Below are positions 1-10,148 of a stretch of DNA of 64,000 bases, in pieces. The stretch is taken from contig NZ_CP065958.1 in NCBI RefSeq assembly GCF_041270065.1, positions 3,162,001-3,226,000 on the forward strand, in the 5' to 3' direction. Position 1 is the stretch's first letter, and every line of letters begins with the position of its first letter. The notes under the pieces are model-generated. The model searched no databases. It saw only the letters and a list, made by a program, of their open reading frames with translations, and was not told where the DNA came from. The translations under genes were made by a program, and so were the position numbers. This stretch comes from Streptomyces fradiae. GTDB lineage: Bacteria; Actinomycetota; Actinomycetes; Streptomycetales; Streptomycetaceae.

Positions 1-117
1 GGCGTGACCCTGGTGACCGAGGCCGACGCCGTCGTCCTGCAGGTCCTGGCCGCGCAGGCCGAGGAGCCGGCCGCCGAGGGTGCCGAGGGCGAGGCCGCCG
101 AGGGCGCCGAGGCCTGA
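1..117 (+). CDS. rplY: 50S ribosomal protein L25 (CTC/TL5 type), C-terminal end
   Basis: Only the last 38 codons are inside the window. The visible part is the end of the C-terminal beta domain followed by an acidic tail rich in Glu, Ala and Gly, typical of the long (CTC/TL5) form of L25 in actinobacteria. L25 binds 5S rRNA in the large ribosomal subunit. The identification rests on this tail plus the following pth gene, since rplY-pth is a standard actinobacterial order. A strong hairpin terminator follows directly, so the downstream pth is probably transcribed at least partly from its own promoter. Confidence 0.85.
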   Translation, partial: GVTLVTEADAVVLQVLAAQAEEPAAEGAEGEAAEGAEA

Positions 118-139
118 GCCGTAGGCTCTGCTTGACGTG

Positions 140-171
140 ACGGGGTGACGGGCCACGGCCCGCCACCCCGT
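140..171 (+). terminator. rplY terminator hairpin
   Basis: Arms ACGGGGTG (140-147) and CACCCCGT (164-171) enclose a second perfect stem CGGGCC/GGCCCG with a two-base loop. TTTCTCT follows immediately. This is a convincing intrinsic terminator after the L25 gene. Confidence 0.8.
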
Positions 172-232
172 TTCTCTGTGCCTGTGCCTGTGCCGGTATG
201 GATCTGTACGAATACGAGGAGACGAGACGCAG

Positions 233-829
233 ATGACGGACGACGCGAACGCCCCCTGGCTGATCGTCGGCCTCGGCAACCCGGGCCCTGAGTACGCGGG
301 CAACCGGCACAACGTGGGCTTCATGGTGGCGGACCTGCTGGCCGACCGGATCGGCGGCAAGTTCAAGCGCGCGGGCAAGGCGCAGGCGCAGGTCGTGGAG
401 GGGCGGATCGGCCCGCCCGGGCCGGCGGGCCGCCGGGTGGTACTGGCGAAGCCGATGTCGTACATGAACCTGTCGGGCGGTCCGGTGACGTCGCTGCGCG
501 ACTTCTACAAGGTGCCGACGGCGCACGTCGTGGCGATCCACGACGAGCTCGACATCGACTACGGGGTGCTGCGGCTGAAGATCGGCGGCGGCGACAACGG
601 CCACAACGGGCTGAAGTCGATGACGAAGTCGATGGGCGCGGAGTACCACCGGCTGCGGTTCGGCATCGGCCGGCCGCCGGGCCGGATGCAGGTCGCGGAC
701 TTCGTCCTGAAGGACTTCTCGTCGACCGAGCGCAAGGAGCTCGACTACTTCGTGGACCGGGCGGCGGACGCGGTGGAGTGCCTGGTGACGGAGGGGTTGG
801 AGCGGGCGCAGTCGGCGTACAACGCGTAG
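233..829 (+). CDS. pth: peptidyl-tRNA hydrolase
   Basis: 198 aa cytosolic enzyme that cleaves the ester bond of peptidyl-tRNAs released by stalled ribosomes, recycling tRNA. The N-terminal signature [20 protein letters not shown] (residues 11-30) carries the catalytic His26; Asp104 in AIHDELD and the [12 protein letters not shown] loop (about 118-129) match the family active site. A small Gly/Pro insertion near residues 60-67 is common in actinobacterial copies. It follows rplY after a terminator. GAGGAG lies about 11 bases before the ATG, a little far but the only good ribosome site. Confidence 0.97.
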   Translation: MTDDANAPWLIVGLGNPGPEYAGNRHNVGFMVADLLADRIGGKFKRAGKAQAQVVEGRIGPPGPAGRRVVLAKPMSYMNLSGGPVTSLRDFYKVPTAHVVAIHDELDIDYGVLRLKIGGGDNGHNGLKSMTKSMGAEYHRLRFGIGRPPGRMQVADFVLKDFSSTERKELDYFVDRAADAVECLVTEGLERAQSAYNA

Positions 830-925
830 CCGCCGGACCGGGGCGGAACCTTCGCGGGTGACGGCGCATCTTCCTGCCCGCGAGGGGCGGGGAGAGCCCC
901 ACCGGGGGAAAGGCGGGTCGGCCCG

Positions 926-1450
926 ATGGCGCGGAGGACGGTCGCGGTCGTGGTCCTTGGCATGGCGCTGCTGACGGGAGCGGTCGCCTGTGGCGGCGGC
1001 CGGGACGGCGCGGCGCACTGCGGGACGGCGGACCTGCGCTGGAAGGCGACCCGTACGTCCGGTGACGGTCGGGAGGAGCCGGCCGCCGTGCTCAGCGCGA
1101 CGAACAAGGGCGGCGCCCCGTGTGCCCTGGACGGCTATCCGGAGCTCGACGCCCACGTCGGTAAGGCGCAGGGCACGACGGCGAAGCCGCAGCCGGGGAG
1201 GGAGACGCCGGACCGTGTGGTCCTGGAGCCGGGCGAGACGGCCGATTTCGCGCTGTTCTACGACCCGGAGCCCGACTCGGACTACTGCTTCATGGACGGT
1301 GTTCTCGACCCGTCGTTGTACGTGTATCCGCCGCACCCGGCTCCGGACGACCACGGCACCCCGGCGGAGCTGACCGACGCGAAGGGCCGGCATGTGCCCG
1401 CCCAGATCTGCGGGGACGACGTCCGGATCGGCCCGGCCCGGCTGCGGTAG
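926..1450 (+). CDS. putative lipoprotein, DUF4232-like
   Basis: 174 aa. The N-terminus is a signal sequence with a charged start (MARR), a hydrophobic stretch and a cysteine in GAVACGGG, which suggests lipoprotein processing although the lipobox (AVAC) is not ideal. The mature part has the pattern of secreted actinobacterial DUF4232 proteins: an early Cys (HCGTADL), NKGGAPCALDGYPEL, and further Cys residues (SDYCF, QICG) that could form disulfides. No enzymatic motif is visible and the function is unknown. It has the same orientation as pth and the next small membrane protein gene. Confidence 0.7.
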   Translation: MARRTVAVVVLGMALLTGAVACGGGRDGAAHCGTADLRWKATRTSGDGREEPAAVLSATNKGGAPCALDGYPELDAHVGKAQGTTAKPQPGRETPDRVVLEPGETADFALFYDPEPDSDYCFMDGVLDPSLYVYPPHPAPDDHGTPAELTDAKGRHVPAQICGDDVRIGPARLR

Positions 1451-1491
1451 GCGCCTGGCGCGTTCGGGGTACGACTGTACGATCGCGGGTC

Positions 1492-1935
1492 ATGACGCAT
1501 GCCCGTAACGCCGCCATGGTCCTCGTCGCCCTGCTTCTCGTCGTCGCCGGGGCGTGGACGTCCTGGCAGACGGCTCAGCACGTGCTGCTTTCGAAGGGCC
1601 GGGAGCACGGCGTGTTGACGGTGACGGGCTGCAACGACGAGACGTGCAGCGGGCGTTATGTGCCGGACGACCCGGCCTCGTCGCGTCACACGGTGACGAT
1701 CGCGCATTCGGTGGCGGCGGAGAAGGGCGAGACGCTGCCGGTGGTCGTCAAGCCGGGTACGGACGAGGCGGTCCGTACGGGCTGGGGCGGCGGTCTGCAC
1801 GCGTGGCTGCCGCTGGGCGGTGCGCTGTTGCTGGCGGCGCCGTTGGTGGGCGGCGGGCTGCGGTTGGTGCGGACGGCGTGGTCGGTGGCGGGGGTGGGGG
1901 CGGTGTTGTTGCTGGGGGCGTTCTTCGCGCTCTAG
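1492..1935 (+). CDS. small membrane protein of unknown function
   Basis: 147 aa. One membrane segment lies near the N-terminus (about residues 8-25). A short exported region of about 80 residues contains two close cysteines (TGCNDETCSG) that may form a disulfide. One or two more membrane segments lie at about 105-147, rich in Leu, Gly and Ala. I recognise no family. The overall pattern (outer loop between membrane helices) resembles small streptomycete integral membrane proteins. It starts 41 bases after the lipoprotein gene, so the two may be cotranscribed. Confidence 0.6.
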   Translation: MTHARNAAMVLVALLLVVAGAWTSWQTAQHVLLSKGREHGVLTVTGCNDETCSGRYVPDDPASSRHTVTIAHSVAAEKGETLPVVVKPGTDEAVRTGWGGGLHAWLPLGGALLLAAPLVGGGLRLVRTAWSVAGVGAVLLLGAFFAL

Positions 1936-2067
1936 TCGTTTTCAGACACTGTGGCCGGTTCCCGCCGAATCGTTATCGCCCCTTGGGTTAAACGTGACTT
2001 AAAGCGATGGATAGGCTGCCCCCGCCACCTCCCACTCGGCATCCCTCATCAGATGGACAGCAGCCCT

Positions 2068-2790
2068 ATGCGACGTTCCCTCATTTCCGCCGCCACGGTC
2101 GTCAGCACCATCACCGCGGCCTCTCTCCTGCTCGCCCCGGTGGCCTCGGCCAACGGCAAGCCCCAGGGCGACAACGGCACCGTCAAGATCCACGACGCCA
2201 AGACCGGCGAAGAGCTCATGAAGAACGAGCCGCACGTGTGCACGTTCTACCTGGACGGCTTCAAGTTCGACGGCGCTCAGAAGGTCGACTGGGTCATCAA
2301 GGGCCAGGCTCCGACCAAGGACCTGGAAGGCACCAAGGGTGCGCTGACACTCGACGGCTCCGGCCACGAGCGCACGGCGGACATCTCCCTCCCCGACGGT
2401 CACTACAAGCTGACCTGGAAGTTCGACAACGAGAACGGCGCCGGCAAGCACAAGGCGTTCTGGGTCGACTGCGAGGACGAGGAGAACCCCGGCACCCCGT
2501 CGGGCACCCCGAGCAACGGCACCCCGTCGGGTACGCCGTCCGGCACCCCGTCCACCGGCACCCCGGGCACCCCCGGCTCCACGGACACGCCGTCCGGCAC
2601 CCCGTCGGCGACCAGCCCGGCCGGCACCACCAACGGTGGCGCCAACAGCGGCTCCAACGGTGATGACTCCGGCAACCTCGCCGAGACCGGCTCCAGCGCC
2701 CCCGTCGGCATCATCGCCGGTGTCGCCGTGGCCCTCGCGGCCGCCGGTGCCTTCCTGGTGACCCGCCGTCGCAAGGCCCAGCAGCACTGA
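2068..2790 (+). CDS. LAXTG-anchored cell-surface protein (sortase E substrate)
   Basis: 240 aa if started at MRRSL (2068); an upstream ATG at 2053 is also in frame and neither has a clear ribosome site. A signal peptide runs to about ASA-NG. The mature domain (about 30-135) has two cysteines (HVCTFYLDG, WVDCEDE) and is followed by a Gly-Thr-Pro-Ser-rich, wall-spanning linker. The C-terminus has LAETG, a hydrophobic segment and a RRRK tail, the sorting signal preferred by class E sortases of Streptomyces (LAXTG). The protein should therefore be covalently attached to peptidoglycan. A possible -10 TAGGCT lies at 2012-2017. The biological role is unknown. Confidence 0.8.
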   Translation: MRRSLISAATVVSTITAASLLLAPVASANGKPQGDNGTVKIHDAKTGEELMKNEPHVCTFYLDGFKFDGAQKVDWVIKGQAPTKDLEGTKGALTLDGSGHERTADISLPDGHYKLTWKFDNENGAGKHKAFWVDCEDEENPGTPSGTPSNGTPSGTPSGTPSTGTPGTPGSTDTPSGTPSATSPAGTTNGGANSGSNGDDSGNLAETGSSAPVGIIAGVAVALAAAGAFLVTRRRKAQQH

Positions 2791-2813
2791 CGTCACGCCT
2801 CGGCGCCGTCATG

Positions 2814-2849
2814 ACAGTGCCCCCGTGGAGAGATCCACGGGGGCACTGT
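2814..2849. terminator. bidirectional terminator between surface protein and ppc
   Basis: A perfect 16-bp stem (arms ACAGTGCCCCCGTGGA and TCCACGGGGGCACTGT) with a GAGA loop sits between two convergent genes. It should terminate transcription from both sides. Confidence 0.85.
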
Positions 2850-2868
2850 CGTACGTATCGGGCCCGGA

Positions 2869-5598
<2,730 letters not shown>

Positions 5599-5753
5599 AG
5601 GTGCGGCTCCTTGCAGTGTTTGAGCACGTCTGGAGGGGTACTGGAGGCTTGCGGACCGCGCTGTCCGACGCACCCAGGATAGGTGTCCGTCGCCGCGGCA
5701 CGGGTCACGCCCCGCCTTTGGCGCTCTTGCCGCGCGCCGCGGCGCTGCCATAC

Positions 5754-5797
5754 TTACGTCGCCGTAGGTTACGGAGCCGTAGCCAAGGCTCCGTTTT
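5754..5797. promoter_or_regulatory. nested palindromic operator and hairpin before the desaturase
   Basis: Alternating half-sites TACG (5755-5758), CCGTA (5762-5766), TACGG (5770-5774) and CCGTA (5777-5781) form three overlapping palindromes, an arrangement typical of a TetR-family operator. Overlapping it, ACGGAGCC (5771-5778) and GGCTCCGT (5787-5794) form a perfect 8-bp hairpin followed by TTT. The site lies about 80 bases before the desaturase and is likely bound by the TetR protein encoded downstream of it (inference). Confidence 0.6.
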
Positions 5798-5860
5798 CGT
5801 GCGCGCCCGTGCGTTCCGCCCGGTTTCCTCGCTCTCGCCCTCACCCCCCAGGGGACAGTC

Positions 5861-6841
5861 ATGACCACAAGCCCCGAGTTGACCTCGGAGTCCCGGGAAG
5901 TCACCGCTCAGGACCTGCCTTCCGCCACGCTCGGCGGGGACAACAAGCGTTCGATCGAGCAGATCACGCTGCTGCTGTTCATCACGGTGCCCTTCCTGGC
6001 GCTGGTCGCGGCGGTGCCGCTGGCCTGGGGGTGGGGGGTGAGCTGGCTGGATCTGGGGCTGATGACGGCGATGTACTTCATCGGCTGCCACGGGATCACG
6101 ATCGGTTTCCACCGCTATTTCACGCACGGTTCGTTCAAGGCGAAGCGGCCGCTGCGGATCGCGCTGGCGATCATGGGGTCGCTGGCGGTCGAGGGGCCGC
6201 TTGTTCGGTGGGTGGCGGATCACCGCAAGCACCACAAGTTCTCGGACGCGGAGGGCGACCCGCATTCGCCGTGGCGGTTCGGGGAGACGGTGCCGGCCCT
6301 GATGAAGGGGCTGTGGTGGGCGCACATCGGCTGGATGTTCGACGAGGAGCAGACGCCGCAGCACAAGTACGCGCCGGATCTGATCAAGGACCCGGCGATC
6401 CGGACGATCTCGCGCCAGTTCGTGCTGTGGACGGTGGTGTCGCTGGCGATCCCGCCGCTGGTGGGCGGTCTGGTGACGATGTCGTGGTGGGGGGCGTTCA
6501 CGGCGTTCTTCTGGGGCTCGCTGGTGCGGGTGGCGCTGCTGCACCACGTCACGTGGTCGATCAACTCGATCTGTCACGCGGTCGGCAAGCGTCCGTTCAA
6601 GTCGCGTGACCGTTCGGGCAACGTGTGGTGGCTGGCGGTGCTGTCGTGCGGCGAGTCCTGGCACAACCTGCACCACGCGGACCCGACCTCGGCGCGGCAC
6701 GGGGTGCTGCGGGGGCAGGTGGACTCCAGCGCGCGGCTGATCCGCTGGTTCGAGCTGGCGGGCTGGGCGTCCGACGTGCGGTGGCCGGCGCAGGCGCGGA
6801 TCGACGCCCGGCGCCAGGACGCGCCCGTCGACGCGGCATGA
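5861..6841 (+). CDS. acyl-CoA/acyl-lipid delta-9 fatty acid desaturase
   Basis: 326 aa integral membrane di-iron enzyme that inserts a double bond into saturated fatty acyl chains, controlling membrane fluidity. The three histidine boxes are HRYFTH (84-89), HRKHH (121-125) and HNLHH (268-272). Hydrophobic segments lie at about 36-58, 64-82, 183-205 and 209-230. The ATG at 5861 follows a GGGGACAGTC ribosome site. The stop overlaps the start of a TetR regulator (ATGA), so the two form a coupled operon, and a palindromic array upstream is the probable regulator site. Confidence 0.93.
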   Translation: MTTSPELTSESREVTAQDLPSATLGGDNKRSIEQITLLLFITVPFLALVAAVPLAWGWGVSWLDLGLMTAMYFIGCHGITIGFHRYFTHGSFKAKRPLRIALAIMGSLAVEGPLVRWVADHRKHHKFSDAEGDPHSPWRFGETVPALMKGLWWAHIGWMFDEEQTPQHKYAPDLIKDPAIRTISRQFVLWTVVSLAIPPLVGGLVTMSWWGAFTAFFWGSLVRVALLHHVTWSINSICHAVGKRPFKSRDRSGNVWWLAVLSCGESWHNLHHADPTSARHGVLRGQVDSSARLIRWFELAGWASDVRWPAQARIDARRQDAPVDAA

Positions 6842-7527
6842 TGGAAGACGTGGCGATCGACGGCAGTACAGGCAGTGCGAGCAGCACGAGCGAGCAGAAG
6901 CCCCGGCGTGGCCGCCGGGTGAGGATGACGGGCGCCGAGCGCCGGGAGCAGCTCCTCGACATCGGTCGCACGCTGTTCGCGGAGAAGGGCTTCGAGGGCA
7001 CGTCGGTGGAGGAGATCGCGGCGAAGGCCGGGGTGTCCAAGCCGGTGGTGTACGAGCACTTCGGCGGCAAGGAGGGCCTGTACGCGGTCGTGGTGGACCG
7101 GGAGATGCGCCAGCTGCTCGACATGGTGACGGGCGCGCTGACCGCGGGCCATCCGCGGGAGCTCCTGGAGCAGGCGGCCTTCGCGCTGCTCGACTACATC
7201 GAGCGCTATACGGACGGCTTCCGGATCCTGGTCCGCGACTCGCCGGTGGCCCAGTCGACCGGCACGTTCGCGTCGCTGATCAGCGACATCGCCACCCAGG
7301 TGGAGGACATCCTGGGCCTGGAGTTCAAGGCCCGCGGCTTCGACCCCAAGCTGGCCCCGCTCTACGCCCAGGCCCTGGTCGGCAGCGTGGCCCTGACCGG
7401 CCAGTGGTGGCTGGACGTCCGCAAGCCGAAGAAGGCCGAGGTCGCCGCCCATCTGGTCAATCTGGCCTGGCACGGCCTGGACGGCCTGGAGCAGAAGCCC
7501 CGCCTGATAGGGCACCGCAAGAGCTGA
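6838..7527 (+). CDS. TetR-family regulator, likely of the desaturase operon
   Basis: About 229 aa. A basic, Ser/Thr-rich N-terminal arm of about 30 residues precedes a classic TetR DNA-binding domain: RREQLLDIGRTLFAEKGFEG, then the helix-turn-helix TSVEEIAAKAGVSKPVVYEHF. The C-terminal part is an all-helical ligand-binding region. The start is ATG 6838 (ATGA overlap with the desaturase stop) or the adjacent ATG 6841; GTG 6850 is also possible. Translational coupling to a desaturase and the palindromes at 5754-5781 suggest autoregulated control of unsaturated fatty acid synthesis (inference). Confidence 0.9.
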   Translation: MMEDVAIDGSTGSASSTSEQKPRRGRRVRMTGAERREQLLDIGRTLFAEKGFEGTSVEEIAAKAGVSKPVVYEHFGGKEGLYAVVVDREMRQLLDMVTGALTAGHPRELLEQAAFALLDYIERYTDGFRILVRDSPVAQSTGTFASLISDIATQVEDILGLEFKARGFDPKLAPLYAQALVGSVALTGQWWLDVRKPKKAEVAAHLVNLAWHGLDGLEQKPRLIGHRKS

Positions 7528-7543
7528 GGATCTTCGAAGGGGT

Positions 7544-7577
7544 GGGGGCGGGGCGCCGTGCACGGCGCCCCGCCCCC
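7544..7577. terminator. bidirectional terminator, perfect 34-bp palindrome
   Basis: Arms GGGGGCGGGGCGCCGTG (7544-7560) and CACGGCGCCCCGCCCCC (7561-7577) are exactly complementary with no spacer. The palindrome sits between the convergent TetR gene and the glyoxalase remnant. Confidence 0.75.
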
Positions 7578-7580
7578 GTC

Positions 7581-7703
7581 TCATTCCAAGGGCTCCAGGA
7601 ATTCCGGCCGGCTGCCGACCGGATCCTCGTAGGGCGCCCTCAGGAGGTCCTCACTGCCGATCGGCGCGGCGAGCTGGACGTGGTCGACGGCGGATAAGGA
7701 CAT
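7581..7703 (-). pseudogene. internally deleted glyoxalase/VOC-family gene remnant
   Basis: Encodes only 40 aa. The first 23 residues (MSLSAVDHVQLAAPIGSEDL and on) match the usual start of a glyoxalase/bleomycin-resistance (VOC) protein. The last 17 residues (EDPVGSRPEFLEPLE at the end) match the usual end (DPFGNRLEFLEP). The roughly 80 residues expected between them are absent without a frame change, so this looks like a gene with an in-frame internal deletion. Its start overlaps the tam stop (TGATG). Codon 3 is TTA, the rare bldA-dependent leucine codon. A functional small protein cannot be excluded. Confidence 0.7.
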
Positions 7704-8536
7704 CAGGCGGCCTTCCTCGCGAGGGCGAAAATCCGGCGGAACGGGAACGCGGTGCCGTGCGGGCCCGGCGGGTAGGCCTCGCGGAGGCGGTCGCGGTACT
7801 GGGCGAGGAAGGCCTCGGTGGCCGCGGGGTCCTCGCGCAGGGCGGTGAGGACGGGGCGCAGGGCGGTGCCCTTGACCCAGTCGAGGACCGGGTCCTCGCC
7901 CTGGAGCAGCTGGATGTACGTGGTCTCCCAGACGTCCGTCTCGCAGCCGAGGTCGGCGAGCCGCTGCAGATAGTCGACGGGCTCCAGGATGTGTACGAAG
8001 CGCCGCCCCTGGTCGCCGATCCGGTCCCGCCATTCGGGGCTTTCGCACAGCTCGCCGAGCAGGGCGTGGCTGGGCGAGGTGAAGTTGCCGGGGACCTGGA
8101 AGGCGAAGGTGCCGCCGGGCCGCAGTCCGTCGATCCAGACGGCGAAGGACTCGGGGTGGTTGGGCACCCACTGCAGGGCGGCGTTGGAGACGATCAGGTC
8201 GTACGGCTCGTCGGGTGTCCAGTGCGCCGCGTCGGCCTGCCGGAAGTCGAGCCAGCCGCCCCCTGACGTGGTGCCGGCCCAGTCCTTCTCGGCCCGTTCC
8301 AGCATCTCGGGCGAGAGGTCGAAGCCGGTGATGTGCGCGTCGGGCCAGCGGTCGGCGAGGAGGACCGTGACGTTGCCCGGTCCGCAGCCGAGGTCGGCGA
8401 TGCGGGCGGGGCGCGGGTGGTTCGGCAGCTGCGGTATTCGTGCGAGCAGATCGAGGAACGGGCGGGTGCGATGACCCGCGTGGCGCAGGTACTGCTGTGG
8501 GTCCCACGTCGGTGCGGCGGAGTCCACGGAATGCAT
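7703..8536 (-). CDS. tam: trans-aconitate 2-methyltransferase
   Basis: 277 aa SAM-dependent methyltransferase that methylates trans-aconitate, a spontaneous isomer of cis-aconitate that inhibits aconitase. Motif I is IADLGCGPGN, followed by TGFDLSPEML and SNAALQWVPNHPE, a signature of the Tam family. ATG 8536 has AAGGGGG eight bases upstream. It is divergent from a MarR gene across an intergenic region full of GTCAAG repeats, matching the tam/tamR arrangement described in S. coelicolor, where TamR responds to citrate and aconitate isomers. It is followed by the glyoxalase remnant. Confidence 0.9.
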   Translation of the reverse strand: MHSVDSAAPTWDPQQYLRHAGHRTRPFLDLLARIPQLPNHPRPARIADLGCGPGNVTVLLADRWPDAHITGFDLSPEMLERAEKDWAGTTSGGGWLDFRQADAAHWTPDEPYDLIVSNAALQWVPNHPESFAVWIDGLRPGGTFAFQVPGNFTSPSHALLGELCESPEWRDRIGDQGRRFVHILEPVDYLQRLADLGCETDVWETTYIQLLQGEDPVLDWVKGTALRPVLTALREDPAATEAFLAQYRDRLREAYPPGPHGTAFPFRRIFALARKAA

Positions 8537-8605
8537 GTTCGAAGCCCCCTTGCTGGAACGAGTTGCCGAAACGGAACGGAGTTCCGGCCCGGTCCCTTCC
8601 CCATA

Positions 8606-8678
8606 GTCAAGAAGACTATATCTCGATGTCAAGAAACTCGATACCGAGAGACTTGACGTCAAGAGACTTTATGTCAAC
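8606..8678. promoter_or_regulatory. TamR-type operator array between tam and tamR
   Basis: Copies of GTCAAG occur at 8606-8611, 8628-8633 and 8658-8663, with GTCAAC at 8673-8678. The third copy is part of the perfect 12-bp palindrome CTTGACGTCAAG (8652-8663). The block is locally AT-richer than its surroundings and fills the divergent promoter region. Multiple binding sites for the adjacent MarR protein are the simplest reading. Confidence 0.75.
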
Positions 8679-8686
8679 AGACCCTC

Positions 8687-8692
8687 TACACT
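8687..8692 (+). promoter_or_regulatory. -10 box of tamR (leaderless)
   Basis: TACACT ends seven bases before the ATG at 8700, so transcription should begin at or next to the start codon. No Shine-Dalgarno sequence is present. The box lies just beyond the operator array, consistent with autorepression. Confidence 0.5.
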
Positions 8693-8699
8693 GATCGTC

Positions 8700-9197
8700 A
8701 TGGAGGACGAGGTCGACCGATTGGTCGCTGCATGGCGTCGCGAGCGCCCGGACCTCGACGTGGAACCGCTCGAGGTGCTCAGCCGTGTCTCACGCCTGGC
8801 CCGCCACCTCGACCGCGCTCGTCGACTCGCCTTCTCCGAGCACCAGCTGGAGCCCTGGGAGTTCGACGTACTGACGTCGCTGCGCCGGGCCGGCGCGCCC
8901 TACCAGCTCTCCCCCGGCCAGCTGCTCACCCAGACCCTGGTCACCTCGGGCACCATGACCAACCGCATCGACCGGCTCGCCAAGAAGGGCCTGGTGGAGC
9001 GGCTTCCCGACCCCAGCGACCGGCGCGGCGTCCTGGTCCGCCTCACCCCCGAGGGCCGCGACCGCGCCGACCAGGCGCTGGCCGGACTGCTCGCCCAGGA
9101 GCGCGCCATCCTGGCCCGCCTCCCCCGCAACCAGCGCGGCGAACTGGCCGATCTGCTACGCCAGTTGACCGCCCCGTTCGACAACCTCCCCGGCTAG
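8700..9197 (+). CDS. tamR: MarR-family regulator TamR
   Basis: 165 aa. The winged-helix MarR core covers about residues 40-140: a helix pair around EFDVLTSLRRAG, the recognition helix in TSGTMTNRIDRLAKKGLV, and the wing RLPDPSDRRGVLVRLTPEGR. It is divergently transcribed from tam, as for the S. coelicolor TamR described as coupling tam expression to citrate/aconitate levels under oxidative stress. The symbol is given because family, divergent partner and palindromic intergenic sites all agree. Its 3' end overlaps the convergent response-regulator gene by 42 bases. Confidence 0.85.
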   Translation: MEDEVDRLVAAWRRERPDLDVEPLEVLSRVSRLARHLDRARRLAFSEHQLEPWEFDVLTSLRRAGAPYQLSPGQLLTQTLVTSGTMTNRIDRLAKKGLVERLPDPSDRRGVLVRLTPEGRDRADQALAGLLAQERAILARLPRNQRGELADLLRQLTAPFDNLPG

Positions 9198-9896
9198 CAC
9201 CGGCCCCGGGAGCACCGGCGCCGGCTCCTCCGCCGGGTCCACGCCGGCCCGCCGGGCCAGCGCCACCGCCGCGAGCGTCGAGTGCACGCCGAGCTTGCCC
9301 AGGACGTTCTGCATGTGCGTCCGCACGGTGTGCGGCGACAGGAAGAGCCGCTCGGCGACGGCCTTCCGCCCGAGCCCGGCCACCATGCACCGCAGCACTT
9401 CCCGCTCCCTGGGCGTCAGCGACTCCACGAGCCGCTCGCTCTCCGTACGGTGCCGGCGGGCCTCCGTCAGCTCCCGCAGCACCCCGGTGAGCAGCGCCGG
9501 CGGCAGATGCGTCTCGTCCCGCAGCACTCCGCGCACCACCGCGAGCAGCCGCTGCAGCGAGGAGTCCTTGGCCACCCAGCCCCAGGCCCCGGCCTGCAGG
9601 GCGAGCGCCGCCCGGCGGGCGTCGTCCCGCTCCGCGAGCACCACGCTGCGCAGCCCCGGCCGGCCCTCCCGGACCTGCCCGACCAGCTCGACCCCGTCGC
9701 CGGAGCCCAGCTCGGCGTCCACGAGCATCACGTCGAACCGCCGCCCCTCCGCGGCCGCCCGGTCCAGGCAGCGCAGGGCAGCCGGCCCGCTTCCTGCTGC
9801 GGCGACCTCCACGTCGGGCTCCGCCGCGAGGGCGGCGGCCAGCGATTCTGCGAAGACACGGTGGTCGTCCACCACCAGAACCCGGATACGGGCCAC
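9156..9896 (-). CDS. LuxR/NarL-type response regulator, orphan
   Basis: About 246 aa. The N-terminal receiver domain has the acidic pair (VVDDH), phosphoacceptor Asp in VMLVDAEL and the conserved Lys in GWVAKDS. The C-terminal HTH has LTPREREVLRCMVAGLGRKA and HTVRTHMQNVLGKLGV. No sensor kinase is adjacent. The GTG at 9896 is preferred because GAGGGG lies five bases upstream; a GTG at 9902 overlaps that sequence. The gene end runs 42 bases into the convergent tamR. The 252 bases upstream, to galK, show no gene and no clear motif. Confidence 0.88.
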   Translation of the reverse strand: MARIRVLVVDDHRVFAESLAAALAAEPDVEVAAAGSGPAALRCLDRAAAEGRRFDVMLVDAELGSGDGVELVGQVREGRPGLRSVVLAERDDARRAALALQAGAWGWVAKDSSLQRLLAVVRGVLRDETHLPPALLTGVLRELTEARRHRTESERLVESLTPREREVLRCMVAGLGRKAVAERLFLSPHTVRTHMQNVLGKLGVHSTLAAVALARRAGVDPAEEPAPVLPGPVLAGEVVERGGQLA

Positions 9897-10148
9897 GGAC
9901 ACCCCTCATGTGGTCGAGGAACGGCCCCGGCACGGGTACGACGCCGGGCGCGGGCCGCCACTCGCACGGCCGCCGCCGTGCCAGACAGATACCCCCGCCC
10001 CGGGCGCCGTACCCGGCGGGTCTCGATACCCCTGATCAGCACCGGCCCCCACCGGCGCTGCGACCAGACTAGGGGCGCCCCCGACGCCCCGCGGCGAAAT
10101 CGCCGAAGTCCCCCCGCACGCGCGACACGCACGGGAGCGGCCCGCGCG

